Origin: Lophius americanus
Taxonomy: Eukaryota; Chordata; Actinopteri; Lophiiformes; Lophiidae
Reading direction: 5' to 3'
Assembly: GCA_037951165.1 (NCBI GenBank)
Contig: JBBDHG010000009.1
Span: 10,381,001 to 10,445,000, forward strand
Length of the DNA: 64,000 nt
Under the pieces are notes generated by a model. That model saw only the letters and a program-made list of their open reading frames with translations. It did not search any database and was not told where the DNA came from. Shown in pieces: positions 36,701 through 48,299 of the stretch (position 1 is its first letter; each line of letters begins with the position of its first letter). Both the position numbers and the translations under genes were made by a program.

Positions 36701-39700
36701 CTGATACATCTATATTCACAGTACAGAGTGTATCGCATATGAGCAATGAAAATCAGGATTAACGGGAAGTAGCTAAGGTAGAGTGGTTCTCCCCCAATCT
36801 TCCCCCAATCTTCCCCCAATCTTCCCCCAATCTGAGTGTCTGTGGTTCCATCTCTGGACTGGCCCTGCAATCTACATGACGTAGGCTCCTTAATTAAGAC
36901 CAAAAAAACCAAACCAAACCAAATTTGCTCTCAGGGCTTGTCACACTATCCTTTACTCCTCAGAGATGGGTCAAATGCAGAAGAATAATCTCACAATGTT
37001 GAAACACATATTACTGTGTAGCAGGTGAAAATAAAAAAGTATAGAAAAATCATAGCATCATAATGCTACTTGTTGCGGAAAAAGTCGACACAGGGTACCT
37101 TTATAGTTGTTCTTGCTGAGGCAGAGGAACAGTGAACGGGGCCCATTCCAGAATGGTTTACGCAGTTATAGTCAAGGAAAACTAAAAAAAATAAAGAGGT
37201 TTTAGCCTAAATGAACTAATTAGAATAATAATTAATCTAATTTTAAAATAATACATGGAAACAAGAGCACTTCACAGAGACAAGAAGCAAATTTTTATCT
37301 CACGGCAGCAGAGTGTGTATAAGACACCAAAGCGCCACCAGCGTCCGACATACCACACAAAGAGAGCAGCAGGTGACAGACTGGAGCCATGCATCACTAT
37401 TGCACCTCACCTCCAATGAACAGCACACAACATAACGACTGGATCATAAACACACGCACACTAACACAGACAGCCAAAACACAAGGTGAAAGCTGGACCT
37501 ATCCGCCAGAGTATGAGGTAGGTACAGAGCTCTTATCCTAAAATGCAGACTCTAAGTGTGACCAGGAATAGCTTTCCCCCGCTTTAGGACATAATCATAA
37601 CTCAAATCTTTCAACATAAAAGCTTCAACAAAAAAAAGGATTTGGATAAGAACCACACGCAGCAAAAATATTCAACACTAGAGGAAAATGGAGCGCATCA
37701 AACAGCCAGTTGCAAAAACACTCAAATGACACATAGGTCAATGAAGGAGCCCACTCGTATCGTTGACATGACATTGGACAAGCTACATAAGTGTATAATG
37801 TTTTTGAATGCAATGAACTCACCTGGATTGTGTATACGGTCCAGTAGCTTCACAGAACGAGCACTGACCACTCCACCGACATGAAGTAGAAAACCAGGTG
37901 GGAAAGATGTCAAGGTGAAGAATGGGAACTCCTGCAGAAAACAATGTCATCACTTAAGAGTAGGGTAAATACACTGGACTTTACCAGTATATTTATGTTC
38001 TTATTTAGTGACTGCCCATTATAACTCATCATTTAAAAAGTCTAGAATATCATAATAATCTACTTAATTTGATACTTTTTGTTGACTTTTTAAATATCTT
38101 GATGTTCTGTTTTAGCGATGAGGGTCAAAACATGTGGAAAGGATAGTTTCAGACATATCAACCAGCAAACCTGCTCAGGCCTACAACAACAGAAACACAA
38201 TTAAAAACTTATCAAAGTTAAAAAAAAAAAAAAACAGTGGCTCAAAAAAACTGGATGACAAGTCTGTCCAACAGGATGTATTGTAAAATTTTGTGAAGTC
38301 GTAGACAGTAGGTGTTGCCACTTAAAGAGGCTGTAGGAAATCCTTTCAATTCTATATGAATGTGAAAATTACTACAGGGTTGGACTTGAAAGTTAAGAAC
38401 ACAAACAAACAATGTCCTGTCCGATGTTCAAAACTCTGTCTTACAGACTTCTCTCAACATAAAAACGTGACTGTTGGACTTCTGTGTCGAATCAAATACA
38501 GCTATGCATAACCCTGCAGTCACTTACAGGAACAACTGGAAATACTTCCACTGCATACTAGGATCTCCATACTTAATCAAGGAAGAAGTGACGGCAACCT
38601 TTACAGAAAAACTGACAGACCCATTGTGATTTCCAGCCATGCAGTTAAATGTGTCAAAAATAAATGAGATCTTGTCCAATACTCCTGGGAGGAGGACAGC
38701 TACAAATCTGACTGATAGCTCCTCGCATCACAGTAAGAGGTCAAGAATGAAGTGACGTGGCAAATGTGCTTATTCCAGTTTTTTACAGAGGTTAATGGAA
38801 CAAATGAGTAGAAGACAGAAAGTAGAGGTGTCAGAGCATAAAGCAAACACACACTCAATCATACAACTCGTGGACTTAAGACCTTCACTATACATGTCCG
38901 GGTATCTTTTGGAATGGCCTCAACCAGGTTGCCGTTTGGAAACATTTTTCCTTCAGGGAAGATGAAAACGAAGGAGAACCAAGCCTTTTAACTAAAATCT
39001 GTTTGGCACATGCAGCCAAGTCAAAAGACTTGTCATTGTTGTAACAGGAGCTATTAATAGACGCACATGATATTTCAAGCCATTGTAATTATGTTACCGT
39101 TATTGACTAAGTATTTGTGTGAACTGCAGTTTTCAAGAAGAAATTACATCAAGAAGAGTAGAGAATGTAAAAAATGGCTATGGACCAGGAACTCCATATC
39201 TGCTTCTCAGCCAACCCTAAAAGAGTAGGACGTTTGTATGCATCCAATCAGGTTTAGGAAAATGGAGGAAAAAGGAAAAGAGGCTCTTACTCGATCTCTG
39301 ACATGTCATGAGCACTTTGAGATTTGATCCAAATGTAAAGTATATAAATTAAATGTATTATTATTATTATTATTATGAGCAGAAATCTCATGCAATCCTC
39401 AGATCTTTCAATACTGGGGTGACTGTAGATTAACTTCATACTCTTAAAAGGTGACATAACTGTAAAAAGGTTGAGAAAAGATCCAGGATGGTCCAGTTGT
39501 TAAGGGAATAGTATAGTAATGGTATAGATTGACTGTCGCGCTGTTGTTAACAACAACCCAGAGGAAGATGCTCCTTTAACAGCAAAAGTAGTCAAGAGGA
39601 TAGAGAAAGGAATATTACTTGGTCTAACAAAAAGTCCCAATTTAAAAAAAAAAAACAGGGTAAATTAGTAATGTTTCACAAAGAATGCAGCTGTGTGAAA

Positions 39701-42700
39701 AGTGTGAACTGCATATATTTCTGATGTCTCGACATCTTGATATAGGGTCATTCAGCTGCTACTATTAAATGCAGCTCAAAGACTTAGCTGTCAGAAATGA
39801 CATCCCTAGTTCATTGTTTGAGTTGTTTTGGTGTTTGTGGGTAGAAAAAATACAGTTTTTCGACTGTTACTGAATTATATAACACAGCATTTTGCATGGT
39901 TAAAGTGACACATATCAACAAGAATACATTGGTAAATAGGTGTATGAGCATGAGTTCAAGTATTGAGTGTAGTCGTACCCTCTGCTCGAGAGCTGTCTGC
40001 GTCTGTTGTCTGAGCAGGATCTTCAGGGGACCTGCCTCCTTTCCAGCACTGCCCCCGCTCCCCATTCCTGATCACAGAAGAGTCTAGTTTCAGGTTGTCA
40101 CTTTGTATACACAGGTCTAGAAAGCTGTCCATTGCTTACAACATTGCTGTACTAATGTTATGTCAAATTAATTGTACGTTTCTCTTGAATCTGCATACAA
40201 CATCACATTCCCATCCAAGACCAGCCTACTCTTAACCTTCTCTTTTCCTAAGCAACAATTATTAGACCCAGAGTACTGCTTAAGTAGGACTTCATCAAAC
40301 CACATGTTGAGATAGGAGTATACAGAATAGGACTTAGCACTATCAGTGAGTTATATAGATTCACCCTTAGCTCTGGGCAGTAACAGCATTCTTGATGAGT
40401 TAATGTCTCAGGTAGTGAGTGAGTGTGAAAACCCTTGCTGTGGACCAAATATGAGAGAGGTGCCAACATTATTGTCGTAAGGCTCTATTATTTGATCACA
40501 CAGCAGTCCTACTATACCGGAGGCTGCCAGCAGCAGGTCCTCAGTGAAGGAAACGCTCTTTCTCAGCAAAGCAGAGTCTGAGTGGATGGAGTGAGGGGGC
40601 GGGGTGTTGGCTCTGGGTGCTGAGTCATGACCACAGCCCACTGAGCCAGAACCAGGAAGGGACAGAGTGTCTGCGGAGAGGGTGGGGGAGCTGGGACAGA
40701 GAAAGATCCCAGGCCTGCGTCTGACTGACTGGGACCCCACTATCCAGCAGAAAAACAGAATGAGGGTACACCAAGAAAAACAGATATATTGAGAAGGAAC
40801 AGGCAGAAGCAATGAGGATAGTGAAAAACAGCAACCAAGGAAGGGGTACAAGGATGTGATGGAGAGAGAGTTTACAGAGAATTAATAATAATTTTGATAA
40901 TTATACTGATTTACCATTTTGCAGGACTTTGACGATTGAGTGTGACATTTTGTTCGCACTGGCCATTTTCTTGCTTATCAATGTTTACTTTGATCTACTA
41001 ATATAGCTGTTCACTTATATAAAAACTCATTAGAAAATGATGTATGTATCTTAACTGCTACAAAAAATTAGAATCTATGGGACAGCACCAGAACTATTTA
41101 AATTACCAGACAAATTGAGGTCAAGCTGCAAAAAAGAATAAAGGTTCAGCAATTTCACAGAAATGAGAGAGAAGGAATGGCAGAATACGGAAGCAAAAAG
41201 AGAGACAGAATATGGGAAATAGACAAACAAAGGAAACACGACAAATAAAGGTGAAGAAGTGGAAATAGTGGGGTGGGTTTTGGCTTTGGGGCTATCGGTC
41301 TCCTCCAGGGGTCATGGTTATGGCTCTGATTGGAAGATTTTTCAGGCTGTAATGGTATTTGCAGCAGACCTGCATTAAATGTGCTTAAGTCATCTTTGGA
41401 GCAGAGTTTGCCGTCACTTACCATTTCTTCAATGATTAACCATAATGTCTGCTAATAAACAAGTGATGTTTGATCAACAACAGACCCTCATGAGACACAG
41501 TGCTTCATTGTAAGCCCACAACAACAGGGGGATAAATTAATACAGGGAGCTGGTGTGTCTTTATGCAATTAAATTCATGGTTGATACAAATTAACAGCTG
41601 TCTAGAATATGCTTTTTCAATACTATAAAAACAAACACACCAGGCCACTGAGGACAAGAAGAGGATGGCACCCGGCTACACAGATATTTAGAATACAATT
41701 TACAAAAAATAATAAACACAACTATGATAAATTATAAAAAAAAAAATATGATCAAGAATATAATTCAATAAAATAACAAACACAACCAGAGTAGCACCAC
41801 AATGAGGTGAAGGAGAGGGAAGGGTTGAGAATGGGAAATGGGTATTGGGCCAATTGTTCTTACCCGTCTTGGGTGTCAAACTGAGGTCTGTGTCTGATGA
41901 TGAGGACTGGCGGCTGCATGGCTTGGAGGGAGAAAACGGGGGAGGAGAGGAGGAGGGAAGGGCTCTGAAAGGGGTTGTTGGGCCGGAGGACGACAGCAGG
42001 TCCTCACCAAAAACTGGCCTGCCAGGAGAACACCACACATACACACACTCACATCAGTAACTAACTCACCCTCAGAGCATATGTGAGTGCACATATGGGA
42101 GTTGTTCAGTATTGTCATTGAGTGGGAAGAGGGGGTTATTTTAATGTGATTTGTTTTCTTTAGGTTGTGTATGTTTGAGGTGCTACAGATGGCTGGAGAA
42201 CAAAAAAAATCAAGCTTGGAAAGAAAAGAATTTGAGAAACACAACAAAAGGAACTCACACAGATGAAACTAAAAAAAGCAAGATGGCAGACAGAACGTCG
42301 GATTCAAAAGAAGATAACGAGCTGAAGCATGTGTCCCAGTAGAGTGATGCAAAGGTCAGGTAGAGATCAAAGGGCCTTCGTCATTGTTTAAACTCAAGCA
42401 TTTTTGTTGCAAACTAATCTTTTTGTCTTTCCTTATATGGATTTTGTTGGTACTATGAGGCTTTCAATCTACCACACTACAGACTTGTCTCCTTCCAGTT
42501 GAAAATATATGCATCAACTTTTCATTGCGTATTGATCTTCTTCTCTTTCTCCTGACTATTTACTTTCCTGTCTCTGCGTACCATTGAAGATGAGTGAGGG
42601 AACAGAGACAGAGAAGTTCTGGGACAGTCTCTGTGAGCTGCATGCTGAATGCACTGGACTGTTGTGGGTGGAGCGGCATCCATGGGCAACAGGAGACCTG

Positions 42701-45700
42701 GGCCAATCAGCACGAAGAGAGAGGAAAACAGGGGGCCGATTTGGACATAAGTCGTGAGAAGCATCCGAATCCGAATGTTGCAATAGAGGAAGAAAGAGAT
42801 GCACACAAGACCCAACACCACAACATTTGAAATAATTTGAAAAAGGAGGAAGAAAGGAAAAGAGGTTCTTACTCGATATCTGACAAGGCAGAAATCTCAT
42901 GCATACCTCAGATATTAGTAGGGATGCAAACAACAGCAATAAGGTGGTAAAGGCCAATGCAGGCCAAGGGACAAGGTAATCAACAGAGATTGTTTTAAAT
43001 GTCCCAAAATGAAAGGTCTAATGGGCCTATGGTTTCAACTTCTCAAACATAAAAATCCCTTTTCTATGAGGTCTTGTAAAATGTTTAATGTTGGGGCTTC
43101 GGCCGGTCAGTCTAATTGAAGACCTTATGATAGGCTATGGGAAGGACATGAGTCATTTTTCTGACCTATAAATATTGACTTCTTCTTCTTCTTCATTTAG
43201 ATTCAAATACTTATTTGCAGGGTATCAGGAAAACATGAACACCAAGGAGTCATTTGTATTAATGTTTACAGTATAAAAACATCACTTTTTATCTAAAAAC
43301 TAATATAGCACATTGTGCTTAAACATTCAAAGCTTGTTATAATAGAAAGGTGTCTGACCCCAGTGTGCTTCAGAATTGTTTTGGCGGCAAAAAATTTAAT
43401 TTTCAATATTAGGCAGGTGGTTTTTAACTTACAGTTGATCAATTCAATTTAAAAAAACTTATTTTTAAACTGAAAAGCTGAAAGTTTTTAAAAAATTGTA
43501 TTTCTAAGAATGTAGTGTCAGGTAAGAGGGGGAATCACAGTCATAGGCCTATTGTGTTCAGGATCTATGATGGCTCTACAGTGTCCCGCCAAAACACAGC
43601 GCATTTGTTATCATGTAACACATATATAACCTAAAGCATTTAAACACAAACACACATTTAAACAGATGTATTCTTCATTTATGCTATTGCTAATTTATGG
43701 TCATTGTTACTTATAATATCTTATAATCATGTTCTAAGATGAAAGGAGGCATAACATACATGATAAGATCTGTTTAGAGGAATGCAGAATGATTGTTTCT
43801 GTTTTGGATGCCAGTGTTGGAAGATATGGCCTTAGATGATCAAGTCTAACAGGATAAGAGTTTGATTGTTGAAATACAAATAATAAAAAATTATTGTTTG
43901 ATTGTTTTGCATGACAAATGTTGGAAGACACAATAATAATAATACATTTAATTAACGCACTATACATGTGGATCAAAGTGCTACAAAGTAAAAGCTGATA
44001 AAAGCATCAATATAAAATATAATAACAACTATATAAAAACATGACATATCCTTCCATGGTTAAGATTTAAAAGAGTTTTGATTGGAAAAGAGAATGACGA
44101 AGCGAGAAATAGGAGAGGCTTGCAATGGTTATACAATGAATTGTTACAGGAAGAAATTTCGGAGAGAGGACTTTTTACCATCTGGGACTGACGGAGTGGA
44201 TATCTAAGTCCAGAAGACATTGATGTCCATGGAATCTCATCACTACTACGTCACTAGCTTAAACAGTCCTTAGGATTTCCAATAGGTCAAGCCCCTTTAG
44301 AACTTTAGATCGGATCCTTTAAATAGAGAGATGGTCTAGTACTCCTCCACAGGAGTTACTGGAATCTTGGAGTATTTAAGGTTATTTTCATCATTTCCTT
44401 AATACCATCTTCAGTCCCAGTAAGCCTGGGGGGTATTTCAGGAAGCGGGTTTAGTGGAAACTTTGAAATAGTTAAGCTTGAGATGAAGAAAAATCTGGGT
44501 TTTCAGTTCCATAAGGCAAGTAAAGTTAAACTTAACTCTGTGAAACTAACCTGCTCGCTGGAAACAAGCCTTAGGTTGTTCCTGATTCTTTCTCCTACTG
44601 ATCCTGAAGCAGAGCCGTCACATGTGGCGTGTCCATCTCTCATTTGTCACGTTAACATATTGACGACGGGAGAGGACTGAGGGAACTGAACCTGCTTTCA
44701 TTCCACTATTTGGTGTCCATTATCTGAATCTCATTCTCTAGCAGTACACTTCAAACATCAAACATAATGGATGTCTCTTAAATCCGTGCAAAGCCTTTGA
44801 GCTGCTCTCTTTCTTTCTTTTTTTAAAACGGTAGCCTATTTTTCCTCCCAGGGGAAATACATTATTCCACCAGTGAGTTCTGTGTCCAACCAGAATTAAT
44901 AAGGCATGTCGATTTCATTTTCAGCTGTTTTCATGTGTGCTTAGTGGCCGAAAATGTTCAGATAATCTGTTCAATATCAATCTTCCCCCTTTTCATATTC
45001 AAAGAAAAATACGGTAAAAAAAAAAAAGTAGATACATCATGCAGAAATTCTCCACCAAGTAAGTTTTCTGTCCTTCTCAAATGGAGCCGCATTTTTCTTT
45101 TTTTTAATATATATACTCTTGTGAGCGCATAAAAACTTCTTGCTCAAATTGTGTGAAGTACGGCAACCATAGCATCTCACTGGTTGCCATGGTAAATCAT
45201 AGTATCTGAGCTCCATTGATGATGGTTTTTCATCATCCTGGTGCAAGATTTTAACTCAGAGTTAACAAACTCAGATCAGCGGTCCTGGAGAAAATCCCGA
45301 GTTTCTTATCTCAGGCTTGGTCAAGCCAAAGCACAGGGATAACGATAGCTTCCTGAAATACACCCCGGGTCAATGTCTTCATGATCAGATCCAGAACAAA
45401 AAGTTATCACCAAACTGTGTTTACATCCCAAAAAAATAAACAACTATCACACATTTACACATAGTTAAAACTGTATTTATGCATATAAGAAGCACAATTG
45501 CGCTCAAATGTAGTTATGACATGGTGAGGACAATAAAAAAAATAGAAGGAACACACTGTTGGGAGGATGAGCAGAACAAATTGATGCTAGATACTCACTA
45601 ACAGATGCGGCACTAGAACATGCAGTGGCAGATCAGAAAACCATGCAAGAGCGGTCTAAAGGAGCAAAGAAGGGAGGGGAGGAGGTTGAAGATGGCTGTG

Positions 45701-47522
45701 TGTGTTCTGTGCATGTGTGTGTCTCAGCATATGTTGTGAATTGTTAGTTTCTTTGCGAGATAAACAGAAAAATTACAAAATACAAAGGGTAATCAAAGAC
45801 GCTGAAACACACACAGGAATAAAGATCGACCATAAAATAATATTAGATAGTGTATACTTCATCCACACATGTTCCTTCTCATGCACACGCATATCATGTC
45901 CCCAAAACGGATTTGATTTTCCATGCTTGTGTTGGTGGGTCATACTCACTCCTTTCCATCCTTAGAAGGGGAATTGCAGGCATTGGAAGCAGGGGCGGTG
46001 TTAGGATGAACATGTGAGCTGGTGTTGGGTGCACTGCCGGAGCTGAGTTTATCCAGTGTACAGGATGTACCTATGGCTCGGACCACCAGACCAGACTCTC
46101 CTTCCAGGTCAAAACACTGCAAATAGCCTACCACCGCATTCCCACCCATCTCCAGTACCTTAAGCCCTATTTTCCTCTGCAGCTCTCCTAAATAATGGGT
46201 AAACAGACATTAAAAAAAATTAAGAGAGGGAAAATCCAAGTGACAAAATTTCTCTTCCTTAATCAAACATGAAAAGTGGACCACCGGGGTTTCCCTTACC
46301 GGACATAAGAGAGATGAGCCTCTGACGAGCCTCATTGGATGCCCGAGGAGTTCTAATACGGTCGATCCACTGGTACTCAGGATCTTCATTCACCACAAGT
46401 TCTTCCACAAACCCATGCAGCATCGCTGCCCGGTAGCATCGTGGAATGGACGCAGCTAGCACACACAATTACCACAAAGAATAGAGACATACTTTGAGTA
46501 TGTAATGCATCAATGCTTGTCAATAAATAATAAAGTTCTCAAATGTATCATCTTAGATGAATTATTTTTAGGCCAGTAATCCCATGTATGGCCAATCTGC
46601 ATTTTATGTGCAAATATCCGTCTTGTGATGAATTTTTTAACGGAAAAAAAAACAAATACTCAAGTCAAACATACTGCAGAAGAACTTAACCCCGCAGGAG
46701 GACTGTCTGAAGCGATTCAAATCGTTGAAAAGCTCCACTTTGACAAGGACATTTATCTCCCCTCTGATACCTGATAGGAAAAAATTTGAAGACATTTATT
46801 AGGAGGAACAATACTAAACAAGGAAGAATATATTCAAATTATTATGATCACAGTAGTTTGTTCTTGTACCATGGATGGTATCATAGATGGGAAACCAGCC
46901 AGAGATGACAGAGGCAGCCTCACTGCACAGCAGCGGATCAATGTCAATGTAAACTTTCCCTATGGCATCATTAGCACTGTATGTGTCATGATCCAACACT
47001 GTGACCTGCAATGGCTCGTCCTGCAAATCCTCATCATCAACCTGTACAAAAGGAGAAAGTAGGAGAGAGGGTACAAGATGAGCAGAAACAGGGTGTGAGA
47101 GAAGATAAAGAAATTGAAATGAATCCACATTGTTTGATGTATTAAAAAAAAAATACTGCCTGCCATGTCAAAAAAAAGCGCAAATGCATTTTACCTCAAA
47201 TTTGAACCACTCTGAGTTCCATTGAGGATTGAGGGATTTGGGACAGACATCAGTTTTGAAAGTTGTGTTACCAAATTTGACCTGGGAGATAAAAGGCAAA
47301 AAATACACATTTAAATGACTCATTGCTCCTAAAAGCAATGGTGATGAACTACACTGAAACTAAAGAGCGTTAAATATGTGTCTAGAGAGGTGACTATGAA
47401 AATACAGAGCTTCCTAACCAAGTATTACTCACCTCCACAAATGCATCAGTAAGGTCACTGGCTCTGTCCATGACAGGCAAGTGCCGCCCTGCCACAATTT
47501 TGGCCTTCAGTTTCCCAGGCAT
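24999..47522 (-). CDS. c2cd5: C2 domain-containing protein 5 (CDP138), complete
   Basis: Calcium- and phospholipid-binding protein; in mammals an AKT2 substrate promoting GLUT4 vesicle fusion with the plasma membrane. Exons: 47522-47433, 47281-47195, 47041-46870, 46770-46675, 46455-46300, 46187-45950, 42018-41864, 40067-39979, 37931-37823, 33775-33661, 33546-33448, 33321-33210, 33081-33002, 32550-32364, 32272-32108, 30497-30357, 30277-30214, 30061-30000, 29054-28956, 28846-28757, 28652-28574, 28254-28165, 27689-27657, 27348-27277, 26111-25918, 25814-25668, 25118-24999. All phases agree: 1046 aa, or 1120 with cassette 40739-40518. The N-terminal C2 domain has Asp19, Asp26, Asp76, Asp78 and Asp84 (VLDHDTYSAND). 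RQRLIS places an RxRxxS AKT site at Ser197. Further blocks: two CxxC pairs (CGFCHIPYDELNMPF, CYHC), LLPFMEYELHTQLMNKLKL, EPRQRSRLFRSHSESSDEVS, VVKMTPLSFLPG and GGVSGFLHSFIAEVFAMVRA. Confidence 0.96.
27277..28254 (-). other. c2cd5: Run of three symmetric C2CD5 exons (90, 33 and 72 nt)
   Basis: Exons 28254-28165, 27689-27657 and 27348-27277 all begin and end in phase 1 and have lengths divisible by three, so any may be skipped without frameshift. The 33-nt micro-exon encodes VPETTNISPR plus split codons. The 72-nt exon encodes RCSTWLELLRLKAHTIRRGS followed by VKT, joining to ISSLERSSP. They lie in the variable linker before the conserved C-terminal domain. Alternative use is inferred, not shown. 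Confidence 0.7.
30731..30772. repeat. (CA)n microsatellite
   Basis: An interrupted CA dinucleotide tract in the C2CD5 intron between exons 32272-32108 and 30497-30357. A short (ATC)n run lies nearby at about 30568-30588. Confidence 0.9.
30816..31394. mobile_element. MITE-like element, copy 1
   Basis: The left end GGTATTTCAGGAAGCAGGCT is mirrored by the right end, whose reverse complement is GGGTATTTCAAGAAGTGGGC. An exact 7-base direct repeat TCCAGGT flanks it (30809-30815, 31395-31401) and may be the target-site duplication. It is internally related to the longer element at 44.4 kb. No coding capacity. Superfamily not assigned. Confidence 0.7.
32577..32815 (+). repeat. Teleost interspersed repeat, copy 1
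   Basis: Begins AATGGTAAATGGACTTTACT and contains TATATAGCACTTTTCTGGTC, a CACCCAGTCACATAAACATT block, GGAGCGGTAACCACT and a CTTGCTCAAGGACACTTTGA tail. It matches the element at 49.9 kb block by block. This 'TAAATGGACT...GCGCTTTTCTAGTC' family is common in fish genomes; I do not assign its class. Lies in a C2CD5 intron. Confidence 0.72.
36338..36598 (+). mobile_element. tRNA-derived SINE, copy 1
   Basis: The head has a pol III A box (TAGCTCAGTGTTTAGAG, near 36343) and B box (GGTTCGAGTCA, 36400-36410), spaced as in a tRNA gene. It is followed by a tRNA-unrelated body and a GATGGGTCAAATGCAGAGAA tail block typical of fish SINEs, ending in a TTC-rich simple repeat. It is not a functional tRNA gene: the acceptor stem does not close. 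Lies in the large C2CD5 intron. Confidence 0.85.
36769..37040 (+). mobile_element. Diverged SINE, copy 2
   Basis: A second SINE of the same family about 170 bases downstream. It has a degenerate A box (TAGCTAAGGTAGAGTGG), an expanded 11-bp tandem repeat where copy 1 has a single unit, an eroded B-box region (GTGGTTCCATCTC) and the same GATGGGTCAAATGCAGAAGA tail block at about 36965-36985. Confidence 0.65.
36789..36832. repeat. 11-bp tandem repeat, four units
   Basis: Four units of TTCCCCCAATC, the first with one mismatch, lie inside SINE copy 2 and were presumably amplified after insertion from the tRNA-like segment. Confidence 0.9.
39311..39375 (-). repeat. AAT-tract dispersed module
   Basis: Reverse-oriented copy of a module that reads (AAT)n-ACATTTAATTTATA...CTTTACATTTGGATCAAATC, also found at 10881-10945, 43932-44043 and 63339-63470, with short pieces near 53961-53990 and 57243-57270. 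Probably the 3' end of a retroposon family. Confidence 0.65.
40518..40739 (-). CDS. c2cd5: Candidate cassette exon of C2CD5 (74 codons)
   Basis: Open for 222 nt in the frame required by its neighbours. The acceptor follows a good polypyrimidine tract (TTTTTCTGCTGGATAG) and the donor is G|GTATAG. Both ends are phase 1, so it inserts 74 residues between exons 42018-41864 and 40067-39979 without shifting frame. The peptide is Ser/Pro-rich (RRRPGIFLCPSSPTLSADTL) and ends RKSVSFTEDLLLAASG. That end resembles the start of the preceding exon (VFGEDLLSSSG). Expression is inferred; I cannot confirm the same exon in other species. Confidence 0.7.
43932..44043 (+). repeat. AAT-tract dispersed module
   Basis: Forward copy including the longer 3' part (ATGTGGATCAAAGTGCTACA, AAAAGCATCAATATAAAATA) shared with the copy at 63.3 kb. 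Lies in the C2CD5 intron between exons 46187-45950 and 42018-41864. Confidence 0.7.
44428..45366. mobile_element. MITE-like element, copy 2
   Basis: The terminal 19 bases GGGGGGTATTTCAGGAAGC (44428-44446) recur inverted at 45348-45366 with one mismatch. Internal stretches, such as CCAGTGAGTTCTGTGTCCAA and a GAAGTACGGCAACCAT block, match copy 1 at 30.8 kb, which is about 360 bases shorter. There is no long open frame and no clear target duplication. Confidence 0.75.
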
Positions 47523-47908
47523 TATTTAATTTGAGTTGATCTGTTAACAGATGATAATAACAAGAAACAATTAATGAAGTCGCTGTTATTCAGTAGCTTT
47601 AATTAGCACCTCTGTCACTAACAACAATGGAAACTGAATAGTGGGTCACCTATGACATATGTTGTTGACGATGTGGGCAGCCCCCCTCCTGTATTTAAAT
47701 GCTAATGGCTAGCTTACCACAGCTAAATGTAAAGTCTCTAGCCTAGCTCTAAATAGCTTATCTTCACCAACTCAAAATGATCTAATACACCAACATTTAT
47801 ACTTTAACTATTAACTATGTTGCATAAGAAAAGCAAGAATAACAGGAAAAGCGACTTGAATTAACTGCATTGCAGTCACAATCTCCTTAGCTTTACCTGA
47901 TCGGCCAT
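47523..47908 (-). promoter_or_regulatory. c2cd5: Likely 5' UTR intron and upstream ORF of C2CD5
   Basis: A good donor (CAG|GTAAAG, exon side ending at 47897) and an acceptor (AACAG|ATCAAC, exon from 47540) define a likely 5' UTR intron. The first exon carries ATG GCC GAT CAG (47908-47897). After splicing this reads ATC AAC TCA AAT TAA and then ATA ATG, the main start. The uORF is thus eight codons, in frame with and 3 nt short of the C2CD5 ATG at 47522. Transcription start probably lies between about 47,930 and 48,050. Confidence 0.55.
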
Positions 47909-48299
47909 GTTTTAACAGCCCTACACACAGACAACGCCAGTGTAACAACATCATCCGATGTTATTCACGTTGCAAACTGTATCAACCTTACCCTTTCTGT
48001 AACGTCACAAAAGTCTGTCAAAGCTGCAGCGGGGCTCGTTTGACTCAGACATTATTGTTGACAGTCCACCTTTCGCCTGACCTCCGTGTCTCCCTCATTA
48101 CACGACACGTTATTTCCAATACACCACGCAGGATACGGTCGTCCCTGGTAGAGATACTCGTCAGTGCACAAGACTACATAGATACAGCTGGACGTGAAAC
48201 GTTACGATACACTTATGAAGTTACAAATATGGCTGTTTAGCTCGTGAAGCCAACGGTTAGCGCGTGATGAATGAGATTTCCGAGGTTAATGTGTGCTGC

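Noticed and set aside
41155..41424. Minus-strand frame inside a C2CD5 intron considered as another alternative exon
   Set aside because: No acceptor and donor pair keeps the required phase 1 on both sides, and the peptide is low-complexity Pro/Leu/Ser text.
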